Source of the DNA: Nocardioides eburneiflavus
Lineage (GTDB): Bacteria; Actinomycetota; Actinomycetes; Propionibacteriales; Nocardioidaceae
Assembly (NCBI RefSeq): GCF_004785795.1
Contig: NZ_SRRO01000001.1
Span: 1,674,001-1,738,000, forward strand
Length of the DNA stretch: 64,000 bases
Direction of reading: 5' to 3'
How positions within the stretch are numbered: position 1 is the first letter of the stretch; every line of letters starts with the position of its first letter. The translations under genes and the position numbers were made by a program. Under the pieces are notes generated by a model that ran no database searches, was not told the origin of the DNA, and saw only the letters and a list, made by a program, of their open reading frames with translations. Of the stretch, positions 1-7,826 are shown piece after piece.

Positions 1-1050
1 GGCTGGGCCCGCGCCGGAGCCGGCGTGAAGTGGCTGAAGGTCGTGGAGGCCGCCGCGCCGTACGGCCTGGCGCCGCTCTCGGGCTCGATCACCGACGTGG
101 GCATCGTGGGCTACACCACCGGCGGCGGGCTCGGGCCGATGGCCCGCACCTACGGCCTCGCCATCGACCGGGTGCGCGCCATCGAGGTCGTCACCGGCGA
201 CGGCGTGCTCCGGCGGGCCACGCCGACCGAGCACCCGGACCTCTTCTTCGCCCTGCGCGGCGCCAAGGGGATGCTCGGGATCGTCACGGCGATCGAGTTC
301 GACCTGGTGCAGCAGCCGCGGTTCTACGGCGGCTCGCTGTGGTTCGACGGCGCGGACGCCCCCGCCGTCATCGAGGCGTGGCGCGCGTGGTCGGCCGAGC
401 TGCCCGAGGAGGGCACCACGTCCTTCGCGCTGTTCCAGCTGCCCGACATGGACGGGGTGCCGCCGATGCTCGCCGGCCGGCTGACGCTGTCGGTGCGCTA
501 CGTGTGGACCGGGTCTGCCGAGGAGGGCGAGCAGTGGTTCGCCGCGATGCGGGCGGCCGCGCCCGTCATCCTCGACGACGTGGCCGACAAGCCCTACACG
601 GCGATCGACTCGGTGCACACCGACCCGCTCGACCCGACCCCGGCCTTCGAGGCGGCCGACGTGCTGGCCGACTTCCCGGCCGAGGCGGCCGACGCGCTGC
701 TCGCGCTGACCGGCCCGGGGGTCGCGTCGCCGCAGATCCTGGTGGAGGTGCGCCAGCTCGGCGGTGCGTTCGCTCGGCCGGGTGAGCAGCCGAGTGCGTT
801 CGCCTCGCGCGACGCGGCGTACTCGCTTCTCGTCGTCGGCATCGCCGAGATCCCGGGTGTGGAGGACCACGCCGGCGCGATCCTCGACGCGATGGCGCCC
901 TGGGTGGGGGGCCACCGGCTGCCGAACTTCACCTTCACGCCCGAGGAGTACATGGACGCCTATGACGAGGTGACGCTCGCCCGCCTGCGGCGCACCCGGC
1001 GGACGTACGACCCGGACGGCGTGCTGATGATCGGCGGCGTCCTGGCCTGA
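1..1050 (+). CDS. FAD-binding oxidoreductase (BBE type), 5' end missing
   Basis: The reading frame is open from the first base, so the N-terminus with the flavin-binding P-loop lies outside the window; 349 residues are visible. The stretch G-Y-T-T-G-G-G-L-G-P near residues 36-45 is the conserved FAD-domain glycine loop of the PCMH/berberine-bridge-enzyme family. The C-terminal part (NFTF, then a Y-D-P-D-G-V-L motif about 10 residues before the end) is the BBE domain that closes over the flavin. Such enzymes oxidise sugars, alcohols or secondary metabolites; the substrate cannot be told. An in-frame GTG at 25 is unlikely to be the true start because the upstream codons already match the family. 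A hairpin follows the stop. Confidence 0.85.
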   Translation, partial: GWARAGAGVKWLKVVEAAAPYGLAPLSGSITDVGIVGYTTGGGLGPMARTYGLAIDRVRAIEVVTGDGVLRRATPTEHPDLFFALRGAKGMLGIVTAIEFDLVQQPRFYGGSLWFDGADAPAVIEAWRAWSAELPEEGTTSFALFQLPDMDGVPPMLAGRLTLSVRYVWTGSAEEGEQWFAAMRAAAPVILDDVADKPYTAIDSVHTDPLDPTPAFEAADVLADFPAEAADALLALTGPGVASPQILVEVRQLGGAFARPGEQPSAFASRDAAYSLLVVGIAEIPGVEDHAGAILDAMAPWVGGHRLPNFTFTPEEYMDAYDEVTLARLRRTRRTYDPDGVLMIGGVLA

Positions 1051-1056
1051 GCCCCG

Positions 1057-1095
1057 CGACCCGCGGCCCTCCTGGTTGGTGGGGGCCGCGGGTCG
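1057..1095 (+). terminator. Hairpin terminator after the FAD oxidoreductase
   Basis: A perfect 13-bp stem (1057-1069 with 1083-1095) surrounds a 13-base loop and starts 7 bases after the stop codon. There is no T-run, as is common for terminators in high-GC actinobacteria. Confidence 0.6.
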
Positions 1096-1367
1096 TGGCG
1101 CGCCCCGCGGATCTCCTCGTCAGCACGGTGCTCCGGAGGGACCCGAGCGCTTGGGACGGGGGAGAGGCGATGTCCGCCATGTCTAGACGACTACTGCCCC
1201 GCTGTCGGTGGCGGTCCATAGCGTCGTCCCTGACGTCCGGTAGCCAGAGATGGCCGAGGCGCGAGGTCGATCGAGCTCGAGTCTGCGGAGATATGGCGAT
1301 CGGCCGGTGGGCGCGGTGCATGGGGTGCCGCGCCCACCACAGCAAGCACGGAGCCAAGGGGGACGTT

Positions 1368-1883
1368 GTGGAGTCGTACGACGGTGCTGGGGGCACGAAA
1401 GCCGCGCCCGTACGTCGGGCGAAGGTCTACCACCCGATGAGCCACCTCGACCTCGCGAGGATCGACCCCTCGGAGTGGACTCTCGAAGACGTCGGCCCCA
1501 CCCGGACGTTGGAGGAGATCGAGGCGGAGAGCCGCCGGCCGCCCGCGCGACTGCGACGGCTCGCGAAGGCACCGTGGTGGGCGCTCGAGAGGCAGCTCGC
1601 CCGGCGCCGTTCGCTGAGGAAGCGACGCGAACGAGGGTGGACCGACGGCGATCTCTGGAACCTCGACATCCACCTGTGCCGGCACCTGGGGTCGATGCTC
1701 GTCGCCCAGGTCGGTGAGATCAGGAACCATCCTCCGGAGCTCGAGCACGGCGAGTGGTGCGCGCAGGTTCGTCGCGCCGGTGATGCGCTCCTGGCCTACG
1801 ACCCGTACGACGCCGAGCGCGTCGCGGAAGCACGATCGGCGCTGCGTTGGGTCGCTGAGAACTTGGTCGATCTCTGGGACTGA
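1368..1883 (+). CDS. Conserved hypothetical protein, 171 aa
   Basis: No family is recognised with certainty. I chose the GTG at 1368 because a purine-rich AAGGGGGA site sits about 6 bases before it; ATG 1437 is the alternative. The middle is basic (residues about 62-86 rich in Arg). The C-terminal half contains W-N-L-D-I-H-L-C-R-H-L-G and a regular helical pattern ending in L-V-D-L-W-D, which resembles small helical proteins of unknown role seen in actinobacteria and their phages. The open frame further upstream (from 1095) has non-coding-like composition. It converges on the helicase gene with only 20 bases between stops. Confidence 0.6.
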   Translation: MESYDGAGGTKAAPVRRAKVYHPMSHLDLARIDPSEWTLEDVGPTRTLEEIEAESRRPPARLRRLAKAPWWALERQLARRRSLRKRRERGWTDGDLWNLDIHLCRHLGSMLVAQVGEIRNHPPELEHGEWCAQVRRAGDALLAYDPYDAERVAEARSALRWVAENLVDLWD

Positions 1884-1903
1884 GTCACCGCCAGGGATGC
1901 GCA

Positions 1904-4708
1904 TCACGACCAGTGGCGCCGCATCACCGTCGTCGCGGCGAACGGGTCCTCGCCCGATACCGCCGCCACGATGCCTGCGCCCTCCGGCTTCGCAGCCGCG
2001 AGCAGTCGGCCCTCGCCGACCCAGGCCTGCCAGCTCCGGAGGTAGTGGCCGGCGCTGGTGGCGTTGCGACCCAGGACGCTCGGGACCGGGTGCCACGCCT
2101 CGCCCGTCGCACGGGTGGCTCGGAGTGCCGAGCGCGCGCCGCGACGCGTACGGATGGGGCCGTCCGGGAGCGAGGCGTCGGTGTAGCGGGACACGAGGTA
2201 GCGCGGTGCGCCGACCGGTCCGATCGCCTCGTCGAACGCGACCGCGAAGACCTCGGCGTCACCCTCGGTGCCGACGAGCCGGAAGCGGTAGTCCCCGCCG
2301 GGGTGAACGTCGACGGTTAGGCCGGACGCGCCCACGCTGGCCAGCCCGGCCGCCGCGAGTCCATCCGCGACGGCAGCGGCCACTGCCTCCAGCGGCGGGA
2401 CTCCCGTCGTCAGGGCGAGCTGCGAGCGCACCCACTGCGTGAGGGTTTCGGCGTGGCGACGACCGGTGACAGCGGCGTGGCCGAGAGTGGCCAGCGCGCC
2501 GACCGCGCCGGCCACCAGGGCCCACTCGCCCGTGACGAGAGATGCGCCGCTGACGCCCGCCGTCCCCGCGGCCAGCGCCAGAGGCGTACTCCAGCTCGTG
2601 GCCGGCGGCGGTTCTTCGGTCGTCATCCCGTCTGTCGTCAGTCGCCAGGACGGTGGGACGGGAGCGAGCGAGACGACCTCGTCCACCCGCTCGACGGCGG
2701 ACCAGGTGGCGGGCCGCACGCGCAGCGACGCCAGGGTGACGTCCTGGTACGTCTCGCCGACCGCCCACGCGTCGCGGATGGCGTCGCGGTCGGCGGCGGC
2801 GACGAGCATCCGGGCGTTGAGCGCGTCGAAGGAAGAGACCGGCGGCGGGGCGTACGGCGAGAAGGACGCGTCGATGTGGGCGACTCCGTCGACGATGTCG
2901 CCGTCGGCGTCCACGCCGTGGAAGCCCTGGTGCTTGCGCACCAGCCGGAACCAGTCGTTGTCGCCCTTGAGGTGGGCCTCAGAGACGCACACAACGGTCC
3001 AGTTGGTGGCGACCTTGTCGGGCCAGGTCGGGTCGGTGCGCAGGGCCCGGCCGCGCGTCTGGACGACGGCCGTCAGGGTGGTGGCGGTGGTCAGGTCGAT
3101 GAGCGTGGAGACGCCGCGGGCGTTCCACCCCTCGCCGAGGAGGCCGCGGGTGCCGACGAGGACCTGGGTCCGCCCGGCCTCGAAGAACGCGGTGACGTGG
3201 CCGACCCAGGTACGCGAGGTCCATCCGGACGTACAGGTCGAGACGGGGCCGGTTCCCGGCTCGACGACCAGCTTCGACGCCAGGTCGGGGTCGCGGTCGG
3301 CGACGAAGGCGACGAGGTCGCGCAGCGTCTCTTCGGACGCGGCGACGACGGAGCCGGTGACCAGCATCGGGTGGAGGACGGCGGTGTCGGGGTCCGTCAG
3401 CAGGGCTTCGAGCGCGGCGATCGCGGAGCCGGCCTCGGCGTCGAGGACCCCGTCGAGGGCGACGGGCACGGTCGCGGACGCGCGCTCGTGGTCGCACAGC
3501 ACCAGCGCCCGGACCCGTTCGCCGATCGCGGTGTGCTCGGCGGCGATGATCTGGGCGGCCGCGCCGGGCTTCGCGTACGACCGCGCCAGCACGCGGTCGA
3601 CGGTGGAGCGCCCGCGACGTACGCCGCGCCGCGTCCACTGGTAGCCCACCGACGGGAGCGCCGCCTTCACGACGGCGAGGACCTCGGCGTCGCTCGGGTC
3701 GTCGGACTCGGCCACGTGGCGGAGCAGCCAGTCGCCGAGGAGCCGTACCCAGTCCTCGGCCGTCGGGTCGTGCCGGTGCTCCTCGCGGAGTCGGGCGCCG
3801 ACGGGCAGGTCGAGCAGGCCTGCGTGGTGCATGCGCAGGGCGGCGTCGCAGAGGTCGGGCTCCCGCTCGGCGAGCGCCGCCCAGGTGGTCGTGGCTGGGA
3901 CTGGCTCGACGAACCGGGCGGTGAGCCACTCGTAGAACCCGACCGACCCGAAGCCCGGGGTGGTGAGCAGGGTGGTGAGCTCGGTGAAGCGCACCGCCTC
4001 GCTGGTGAGCCAGTCCTCCTCGGTCGGCGTGGGGGTGGTCAGCCAGACGAGCTCGTCGAACGGCGCGAGGTGCCCCTCCTTCACCACCGCAGGGACCGAG
4101 ACCCGGTAGAGGATGCTGCCGAAGAGCTGGTCGACGAGGGCGCGCTGCTCGCCGGCGAGGCTCTCGGGCGGTGTCGCGGTGAGCGCCAGGACGTGGGCGC
4201 GGTCCACGGCCTCGAGCAGCTCGGCGAGCAGCCGCCCCCACACCTCGAGCAGGTGGTGGCACTCGTCGAGGACCAGCACCAGGCGCGGCTCTGCTCGGAT
4301 CCGGTCGAAGAGGGCGACACCGTTGGGGTGGAGCCGGTCGACGACCGTGGTCGCGTCGACGTCGGTGGCTTCGGAGTCGAAGACGGCCAGGGACTGGTAC
4401 GTCAGGCAGGTCAGCGGGCTGGCGAGGGACTTGTCGTCGCTCGCATCGAGCCCCATCGCCTGTGCCTCGGCGATCCACTGGGACTGGATGGCGGTGTTGG
4501 GGGCCAGTACGACGGCGCGCGTGTCGGGGTGGGCCCGGAGCTCGCCGGCGACGGCCTCGAGACCGACGCGGGTCTTGCCCGCCCCGGGCGGCAGGACGAC
4601 CCAGGCCCGCGGGTGGTCTGCGTCGTGCCACGCGCCCGCGAGTGCCTCGAGGGCCTCACGCTGGTGGATGCGCAGCGGCGGCACAGCAGGCGCGTCCGGG
4701 TCGGGCAC
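1904..4708 (-). CDS. DEAD/DEAH-box superfamily 2 helicase, 934 aa
   Basis: The protein starts at GTG 4708. Residues 42-46 (GAGKT) are the Walker A motif in a P-P-G-A-G-K-T context, 148-151 (DECH) are motif II and 177-180 (TATP) motif III. Further on, G-L-L-G-E-G-W-N and Q-T-R-G-R-A-L-R give the second RecA-like domain, so this is a complete SF2 translocase related to restriction-type helicases. About 250 residues follow the motor, including two hydrophobic stretches (about 690-740, Ala/Gly/Leu rich) that could be membrane-associated, which is unusual. No nuclease domain or methyltransferase is next to it. It may act in DNA repair or phage defence; this is inference from the family only. Confidence 0.8.
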   Translation of the reverse strand: MPDPDAPAVPPLRIHQREALEALAGAWHDADHPRAWVVLPPGAGKTRVGLEAVAGELRAHPDTRAVVLAPNTAIQSQWIAEAQAMGLDASDDKSLASPLTCLTYQSLAVFDSEATDVDATTVVDRLHPNGVALFDRIRAEPRLVLVLDECHHLLEVWGRLLAELLEAVDRAHVLALTATPPESLAGEQRALVDQLFGSILYRVSVPAVVKEGHLAPFDELVWLTTPTPTEEDWLTSEAVRFTELTTLLTTPGFGSVGFYEWLTARFVEPVPATTTWAALAEREPDLCDAALRMHHAGLLDLPVGARLREEHRHDPTAEDWVRLLGDWLLRHVAESDDPSDAEVLAVVKAALPSVGYQWTRRGVRRGRSTVDRVLARSYAKPGAAAQIIAAEHTAIGERVRALVLCDHERASATVPVALDGVLDAEAGSAIAALEALLTDPDTAVLHPMLVTGSVVAASEETLRDLVAFVADRDPDLASKLVVEPGTGPVSTCTSGWTSRTWVGHVTAFFEAGRTQVLVGTRGLLGEGWNARGVSTLIDLTTATTLTAVVQTRGRALRTDPTWPDKVATNWTVVCVSEAHLKGDNDWFRLVRKHQGFHGVDADGDIVDGVAHIDASFSPYAPPPVSSFDALNARMLVAAADRDAIRDAWAVGETYQDVTLASLRVRPATWSAVERVDEVVSLAPVPPSWRLTTDGMTTEEPPPATSWSTPLALAAGTAGVSGASLVTGEWALVAGAVGALATLGHAAVTGRRHAETLTQWVRSQLALTTGVPPLEAVAAAVADGLAAAGLASVGASGLTVDVHPGGDYRFRLVGTEGDAEVFAVAFDEAIGPVGAPRYLVSRYTDASLPDGPIRTRRGARSALRATRATGEAWHPVPSVLGRNATSAGHYLRSWQAWVGEGRLLAAAKPEGAGIVAAVSGEDPFAATTVMRRHWS

Positions 4709-4804
4709 CGCTGACCGCCTCCTGGCTCGGGGGAGTCACCTGGCGAGCCACCACGAGCCGCAGGTGTGTCGGTGCATGGTGCCACGCGCCCGGAGGGTCG
4801 GGCC

Positions 4805-5158
4805 TCAGACAGGAAGGTCTCCCGGCGCCATCAGGGCCAGCAGCGGGGTGTCGACGGGTGCGTCGGGGTCGAGGTCGAGGTCGATCGGCGTGTCGGGCGC
4901 CGCCGGCCGGGCCTGCGCCAGGTCGATGGGCCACGGCACCCACACGAGTCGGAGGTCGGGGTGGTGCTGGACGAAGGTGTCGTACGCCTGCCGGCACGTG
5001 CTGGTGAACTCCGGATCGGACCGGTCCGGGCCGAGGCCGGCGAGCGACCACGCAAACATGTAGAGGGGAAGCACGCCGTCGAAGTCGTACTCCTCCTGCA
5101 CCTCGTCGAGCAGTCGGTCCACGAGTGGGCGGTCCGTCATCGATCTGTCGTCGCTCAT
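4805..5158 (-). CDS. Small acidic protein of the toxin locus, 117 aa
   Basis: The ATG at 5158 overlaps the stop of the upstream immunity gene by 4 bases (ATGA), so the two are translationally coupled. The protein is acidic, without signal peptide or membrane segment, and no domain is recognised. Its C-terminal third is rich in Asp and Pro (D-L-D-L-D-P-D). A second ATG lies 18 bases downstream. By position it is the third gene of the toxin-immunity operon and may be a second immunity or accessory protein; this is an inference from gene order. Confidence 0.65.
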   Translation of the reverse strand: MSDDRSMTDRPLVDRLLDEVQEEYDFDGVLPLYMFAWSLAGLGPDRSDPEFTSTCRQAYDTFVQHHPDLRLVWVPWPIDLAQARPAAPDTPIDLDLDPDAPVDTPLLALMAPGDLPV

Positions 5159-5436
5159 TCAGCCTGGCCCTCCCGTCGAAGGTGGGCTTGGACCTCGATG
5201 AGGAAGGCACGTTCGCCGTCTGAAGGCGCGTCGTCGAAACCCATCGCGCTCAGGCGCGCCGCGAGCTCCTCGTCGTCATCCGTCGAGCTCAGCAGCTCAT
5301 CGACTTCTTGCGGGACCATCGCGGCTCGCTCGGGGGAACGACGAACGAAGTCGGCGACGGCGTCCTTCCGCGTGGCGTACACGTGGTTCCAGTCCTGGTG
5401 GAAGTACGCACTGATCAGGTGTTCGAGGTTCTCCAT
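5155..5436 (-). CDS. CdiI-like contact-dependent inhibition immunity protein, 93 aa
   Basis: The sequence begins M-E-N-L-E-H-L-I-S-A-Y-F-H-Q-D-W, the hallmark opening of small proteins annotated as contact-dependent growth inhibition immunity proteins, and continues with an acidic helical body (D-E-L-L, D-D-D-E-E-L). It is encoded 9 bases after the toxin gene in the same direction, the normal order for toxin and cognate immunity. The predicted role is to bind and block the C-terminal nuclease domain of that toxin in the cytoplasm. The acidic surface fits binding to a basic RNase domain. Confidence 0.75.
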   Translation of the reverse strand: MENLEHLISAYFHQDWNHVYATRKDAVADFVRRSPERAAMVPQEVDELLSSTDDDEELAARLSAMGFDDAPSDGERAFLIEVQAHLRREGQAE

Positions 5437-5445
5437 GCCATCTTC

Positions 5446-6852
5446 CTATCGGGGATACGCAGTCAGAAGTTGCCAGCCGTCTTTGCCATGCGGGATGAGG
5501 ACTGCCTTGATGCCCGTGCAGGTTGTCAGGTCGCCAGTGTGAGACAGACTGCGGCCGGTCGGTTTGCCGAGGTCGAGGTCGATGACGAAGGCATCCTTGC
5601 TTCCGCTCGTCGCCCAATCGCTCAGCGCCTCATGTTTCCTGGTGATGGCCTCGGCGATCAGTCGTTCAGCGCTTGCCTCGTCAGCGAAGGTCGAGACCCG
5701 CTTCTTGCTCTCGCTCACGATGCGCGCCTGCATCTCATCAACCGTCTTCCCGACGTGCTGCGCCAGCGTGTGACCAGGAGGCACCTCGTGCGCTCGCAGC
5801 CATCCCCTTTGAGAGACGTCGTCCAGCGAGGACCTACCCCAACCCAGCGGCGGGACCGCTTCCCCACGCTCATCCCTCACCGGCAGCCCGAGGAACCGGT
5901 CGAAGCCCTCGCGAGCCCGCGCGAGCCGGTCCTCCGCCGCACGCATCCGCGACGCGGCCGCCCCAGCGACGGCCCGCAGCGAGACGAGGAGGGCATGGAA
6001 GCGCGGCGCCTGCGCGCGGATGCGGGCGAGGGCCGCGGCCGCCTTGACCCCGCCGCCGAAGCCACCGGTGATGCCCGCGACGATCGCGGTGAGGGCGACC
6101 TCCTCGACGACCAGCTGCCCGATCTCGGTGAGCAGGGCGCGGGTGCGGTCGCGGGTGTCCTCGACGGCGGTCGCGTAGTCGTCGCACGCGTCGGCGAGGG
6201 CGAGGAGCTGGTCGGCGGTATCCTCGACGAGTGTCCGCAGCTCGGCGATCGCGGCAAGGGCGAGCGGGATCTCCGGTGAGAGCTGGCGATCCAGCAGGCC
6301 GGCGACGACGTCGAGGTGAGCGGTGAGGTCGGCGACCGAGCCGCTCGTACGCCGCCAGCTCGCGGCCGCGTCGCGGATGAGGCCGACGTCGGCTCCGGGC
6401 CACACGAACCCCTCGACCTGGTCGAGGATCCACTCGTAGATGTCGCCCAGCCCGGGCTCGACCGAGCCACCCAGGCTGGACGGTGGTGGCTCGGGGGAGA
6501 CGCGGACGAACGAGTCCTCGTCGAGACCGCCGCCGGTGTACGCGTTGGTCCTCAGGCCGGCCGCCCCGACGGCAGAAGCCTCGGCGCGCTCGTGGGCGCG
6601 ACCGCTCGCGTCGACGAGCCGCCCGAGCCCGATCAGCGCGTGGGTCAGGTCGGTGAGAGCGGCCACCGCCTCGCGTGCGGCAGGGTCGTACGCCCCGGCG
6701 AAGCCGCGGCTGGTGGCGTCGTCGCCCGCCATGCCGGCGCACGCGCCCAGCTTGCCGGCCAGCGACTCGGTGGACAGGGCGGCGATCTGGTTGGCGGTCC
6801 GGCACACGACCGCCGCCTCGGCGTAGCCGCCGCACTCCACGCTGATCCGCAC
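5446..6852 (-). CDS. Polymorphic toxin: WXG/LXG-like carrier with C-terminal RNase A-like domain, 468 aa
   Basis: Residues about 1-110 and 140-260 are helical, Ala-rich segments without a Sec signal, of the kind carried by type VII secretion substrates. A Gly/Ala/Val-rich hydrophobic stretch follows at about 255-285. From about residue 350 the composition changes: L-R-A-H-E-V-P-P-G-H-T-L-A-Q-H-V-G-K gives His355, His361 and His366, then S-T-F-A-D-E-A-S-A, and the chain ends in A-Y-P-R. This pattern is the RNase A-like toxin domain found at the ends of CdiA and other polymorphic toxins. Start is GTG 6852. The immunity gene follows after 9 bases. No secretion machinery gene is in the window, so the export route is inferred. 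Confidence 0.75.
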   Translation of the reverse strand: MRISVECGGYAEAAVVCRTANQIAALSTESLAGKLGACAGMAGDDATSRGFAGAYDPAAREAVAALTDLTHALIGLGRLVDASGRAHERAEASAVGAAGLRTNAYTGGGLDEDSFVRVSPEPPPSSLGGSVEPGLGDIYEWILDQVEGFVWPGADVGLIRDAAASWRRTSGSVADLTAHLDVVAGLLDRQLSPEIPLALAAIAELRTLVEDTADQLLALADACDDYATAVEDTRDRTRALLTEIGQLVVEEVALTAIVAGITGGFGGGVKAAAALARIRAQAPRFHALLVSLRAVAGAAASRMRAAEDRLARAREGFDRFLGLPVRDERGEAVPPLGWGRSSLDDVSQRGWLRAHEVPPGHTLAQHVGKTVDEMQARIVSESKKRVSTFADEASAERLIAEAITRKHEALSDWATSGSKDAFVIDLDLGKPTGRSLSHTGDLTTCTGIKAVLIPHGKDGWQLLTAYPR

Positions 6853-6934
6853 GCGTCCACCTTGGGAGACCCGACGCCGTCGCCGACACCCCGTCAGCCG
6901 GATCTGTGGACAACGAGGACGCCGCCGGCGTCGG

Positions 6935-7384
6935 TCACAGGTAGCGCCGGACCCCGGACCGGTAGGCGTCGTACTCGTCGCCGAACCGGTCCGCCAGCCA
7001 CTGTTCCTCGCGGAGCACCCAGCGGTGCACGAGGGCCGCGCTGATCGGGACGGTGGCGAGCATCCAGCCGTTGCGCGTCGCGCCGGCGAGACCGAGGTGG
7101 ATCGTGGTGAAGCCGACGTACAGCGGGTTGCGGGAGCGGCCGTGCACCCCTGTCGTGACGAGGGCGGCGGGGTCCTCCAGCGAGCCCGGGCCGCGCTCGC
7201 GCCATGCGACCGAGACCACGAGGACGCCGCTGGCCAGGCACGCGAGGCCGAGCGGACGCGCCGGTGCCGGCAGCCGCAGCGGACGCACCCGCTGGGCCAG
7301 CAGCCCCACCGCCACGCCGCCGATCGTGTCGCCGGGGAGCGGGATGCTGTCCACGACCGGAGCGAGTCGCGACCACGCGGTCAT
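6935..7384 (-). CDS. Isoprenylcysteine carboxyl methyltransferase-type membrane protein, 149 aa
   Basis: The C-terminal half has the family signature: R-N-P-L-Y-V-G-F, a hydrophobic helix, and E-E-Q-W-L-A-D-R-F-G-D-E-Y-D-A-Y near the end. These are the SAM-binding parts of the ICMT/PEMT-like integral membrane methyltransferases. Four hydrophobic segments are visible. The natural substrate of bacterial members is usually unknown. The ATG at 7384 overlaps the stop of the upstream gene by 4 bases, so it is the second gene of a two-gene membrane operon. Confidence 0.75.
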   Translation of the reverse strand: MTAWSRLAPVVDSIPLPGDTIGGVAVGLLAQRVRPLRLPAPARPLGLACLASGVLVVSVAWRERGPGSLEDPAALVTTGVHGRSRNPLYVGFTTIHLGLAGATRNGWMLATVPISAALVHRWVLREEQWLADRFGDEYDAYRSGVRRYL

Positions 7385-7680
7385 GCCGCACCCGCTGGCA
7401 CCCGCGCCTCGCGGCGGGCCTGCCAGCCACCGACGTACCGGCACAGCATCAGGCCGGAGCTGACGAGGTAGAACGTGTGCAGCACCCAGATCGGTCCCGG
7501 CGGCAGCGCGAAGACGTAGACCGAGTGGACAGCGTTGCCGAGGTTGGCCAGGGCGATGTTGGAGAAGCTGTAGGACGACAGGTCGCGCGTCCGGAACGCC
7601 TTGTGGAGCATCGGCAGGACGCTGCCGACGAAGACGATCGTGGAGATCGTCCCCGCGAGCATCGGCAGCGTCGTGTCCAT
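7381..7680 (-). CDS. SemiSWEET/PQ-loop-like small membrane protein, 99 aa
   Basis: Three hydrophobic helices (about 8-24, 42-60 and 66-83) are separated by short loops. The first loop contains V-L-P-M-L-H-K-A-F-R-T-R-D-L-S-S-Y-S, which matches the PQ-loop/SemiSWEET layout (V-x-P-Q ... R-S-x-S-x-S) with Met in place of Gln. SemiSWEETs dimerise to move small sugars; whether this one transports anything is unknown. It is translationally coupled to the methyltransferase-type gene. A -10-like TAGCGT lies 6 bases before the ATG. Confidence 0.7.
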   Translation of the reverse strand: MDTTLPMLAGTISTIVFVGSVLPMLHKAFRTRDLSSYSFSNIALANLGNAVHSVYVFALPPGPIWVLHTFYLVSSGLMLCRYVGGWQARREARVPAGAA

Positions 7681-7686
7681 GTGCCG

Positions 7687-7692
7687 ACGCTA
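7687..7692 (-). promoter_or_regulatory. -10 box (TAGCGT) for a leaderless transcript
   Basis: Read on the minus strand, TAGCGT ends 6 bases before the ATG at 7680, the spacing expected if transcription starts at or next to the start codon. No Shine-Dalgarno site is visible in the gap. Confidence 0.45.
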
Positions 7693-7756
7693 GGACGGCG
7701 CCAGCCGGTCGGCATCGGCCGGAACACGCATTCCGCACGCCGGCCCGATGGGACGG

Positions 7757-7826
7757 ACCACCCACGTCACACCACCCACGTCACACCACCCAGGTCACAC
7801 CACCCAGGTCACACCACCCAGGTCAC
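7757..7826. repeat. Five tandem 14-bp repeats
   Basis: Five head-to-tail copies of a 14-bp unit (ACCACCCACGTCAC in copies 1-2, ACCACCCAGGTCAC in copies 3-5) occupy 7757-7826, followed by a partial ACCAGGTC. The fifth copy contains the TGA stop (minus strand) of the LuxR-type gene. Exact copies suggest recent expansion by slippage. They lie between two minus-strand genes. Confidence 0.9.

Noticed and set aside
2453..4714. Plus-strand frame opposite the helicase
   Set aside because: Antisense to all helicase motifs; its composition is Gly/Arg/Val-biased.
7757..7826. CRISPR array
   Set aside because: Units are 14 bp, adjacent and without spacers.
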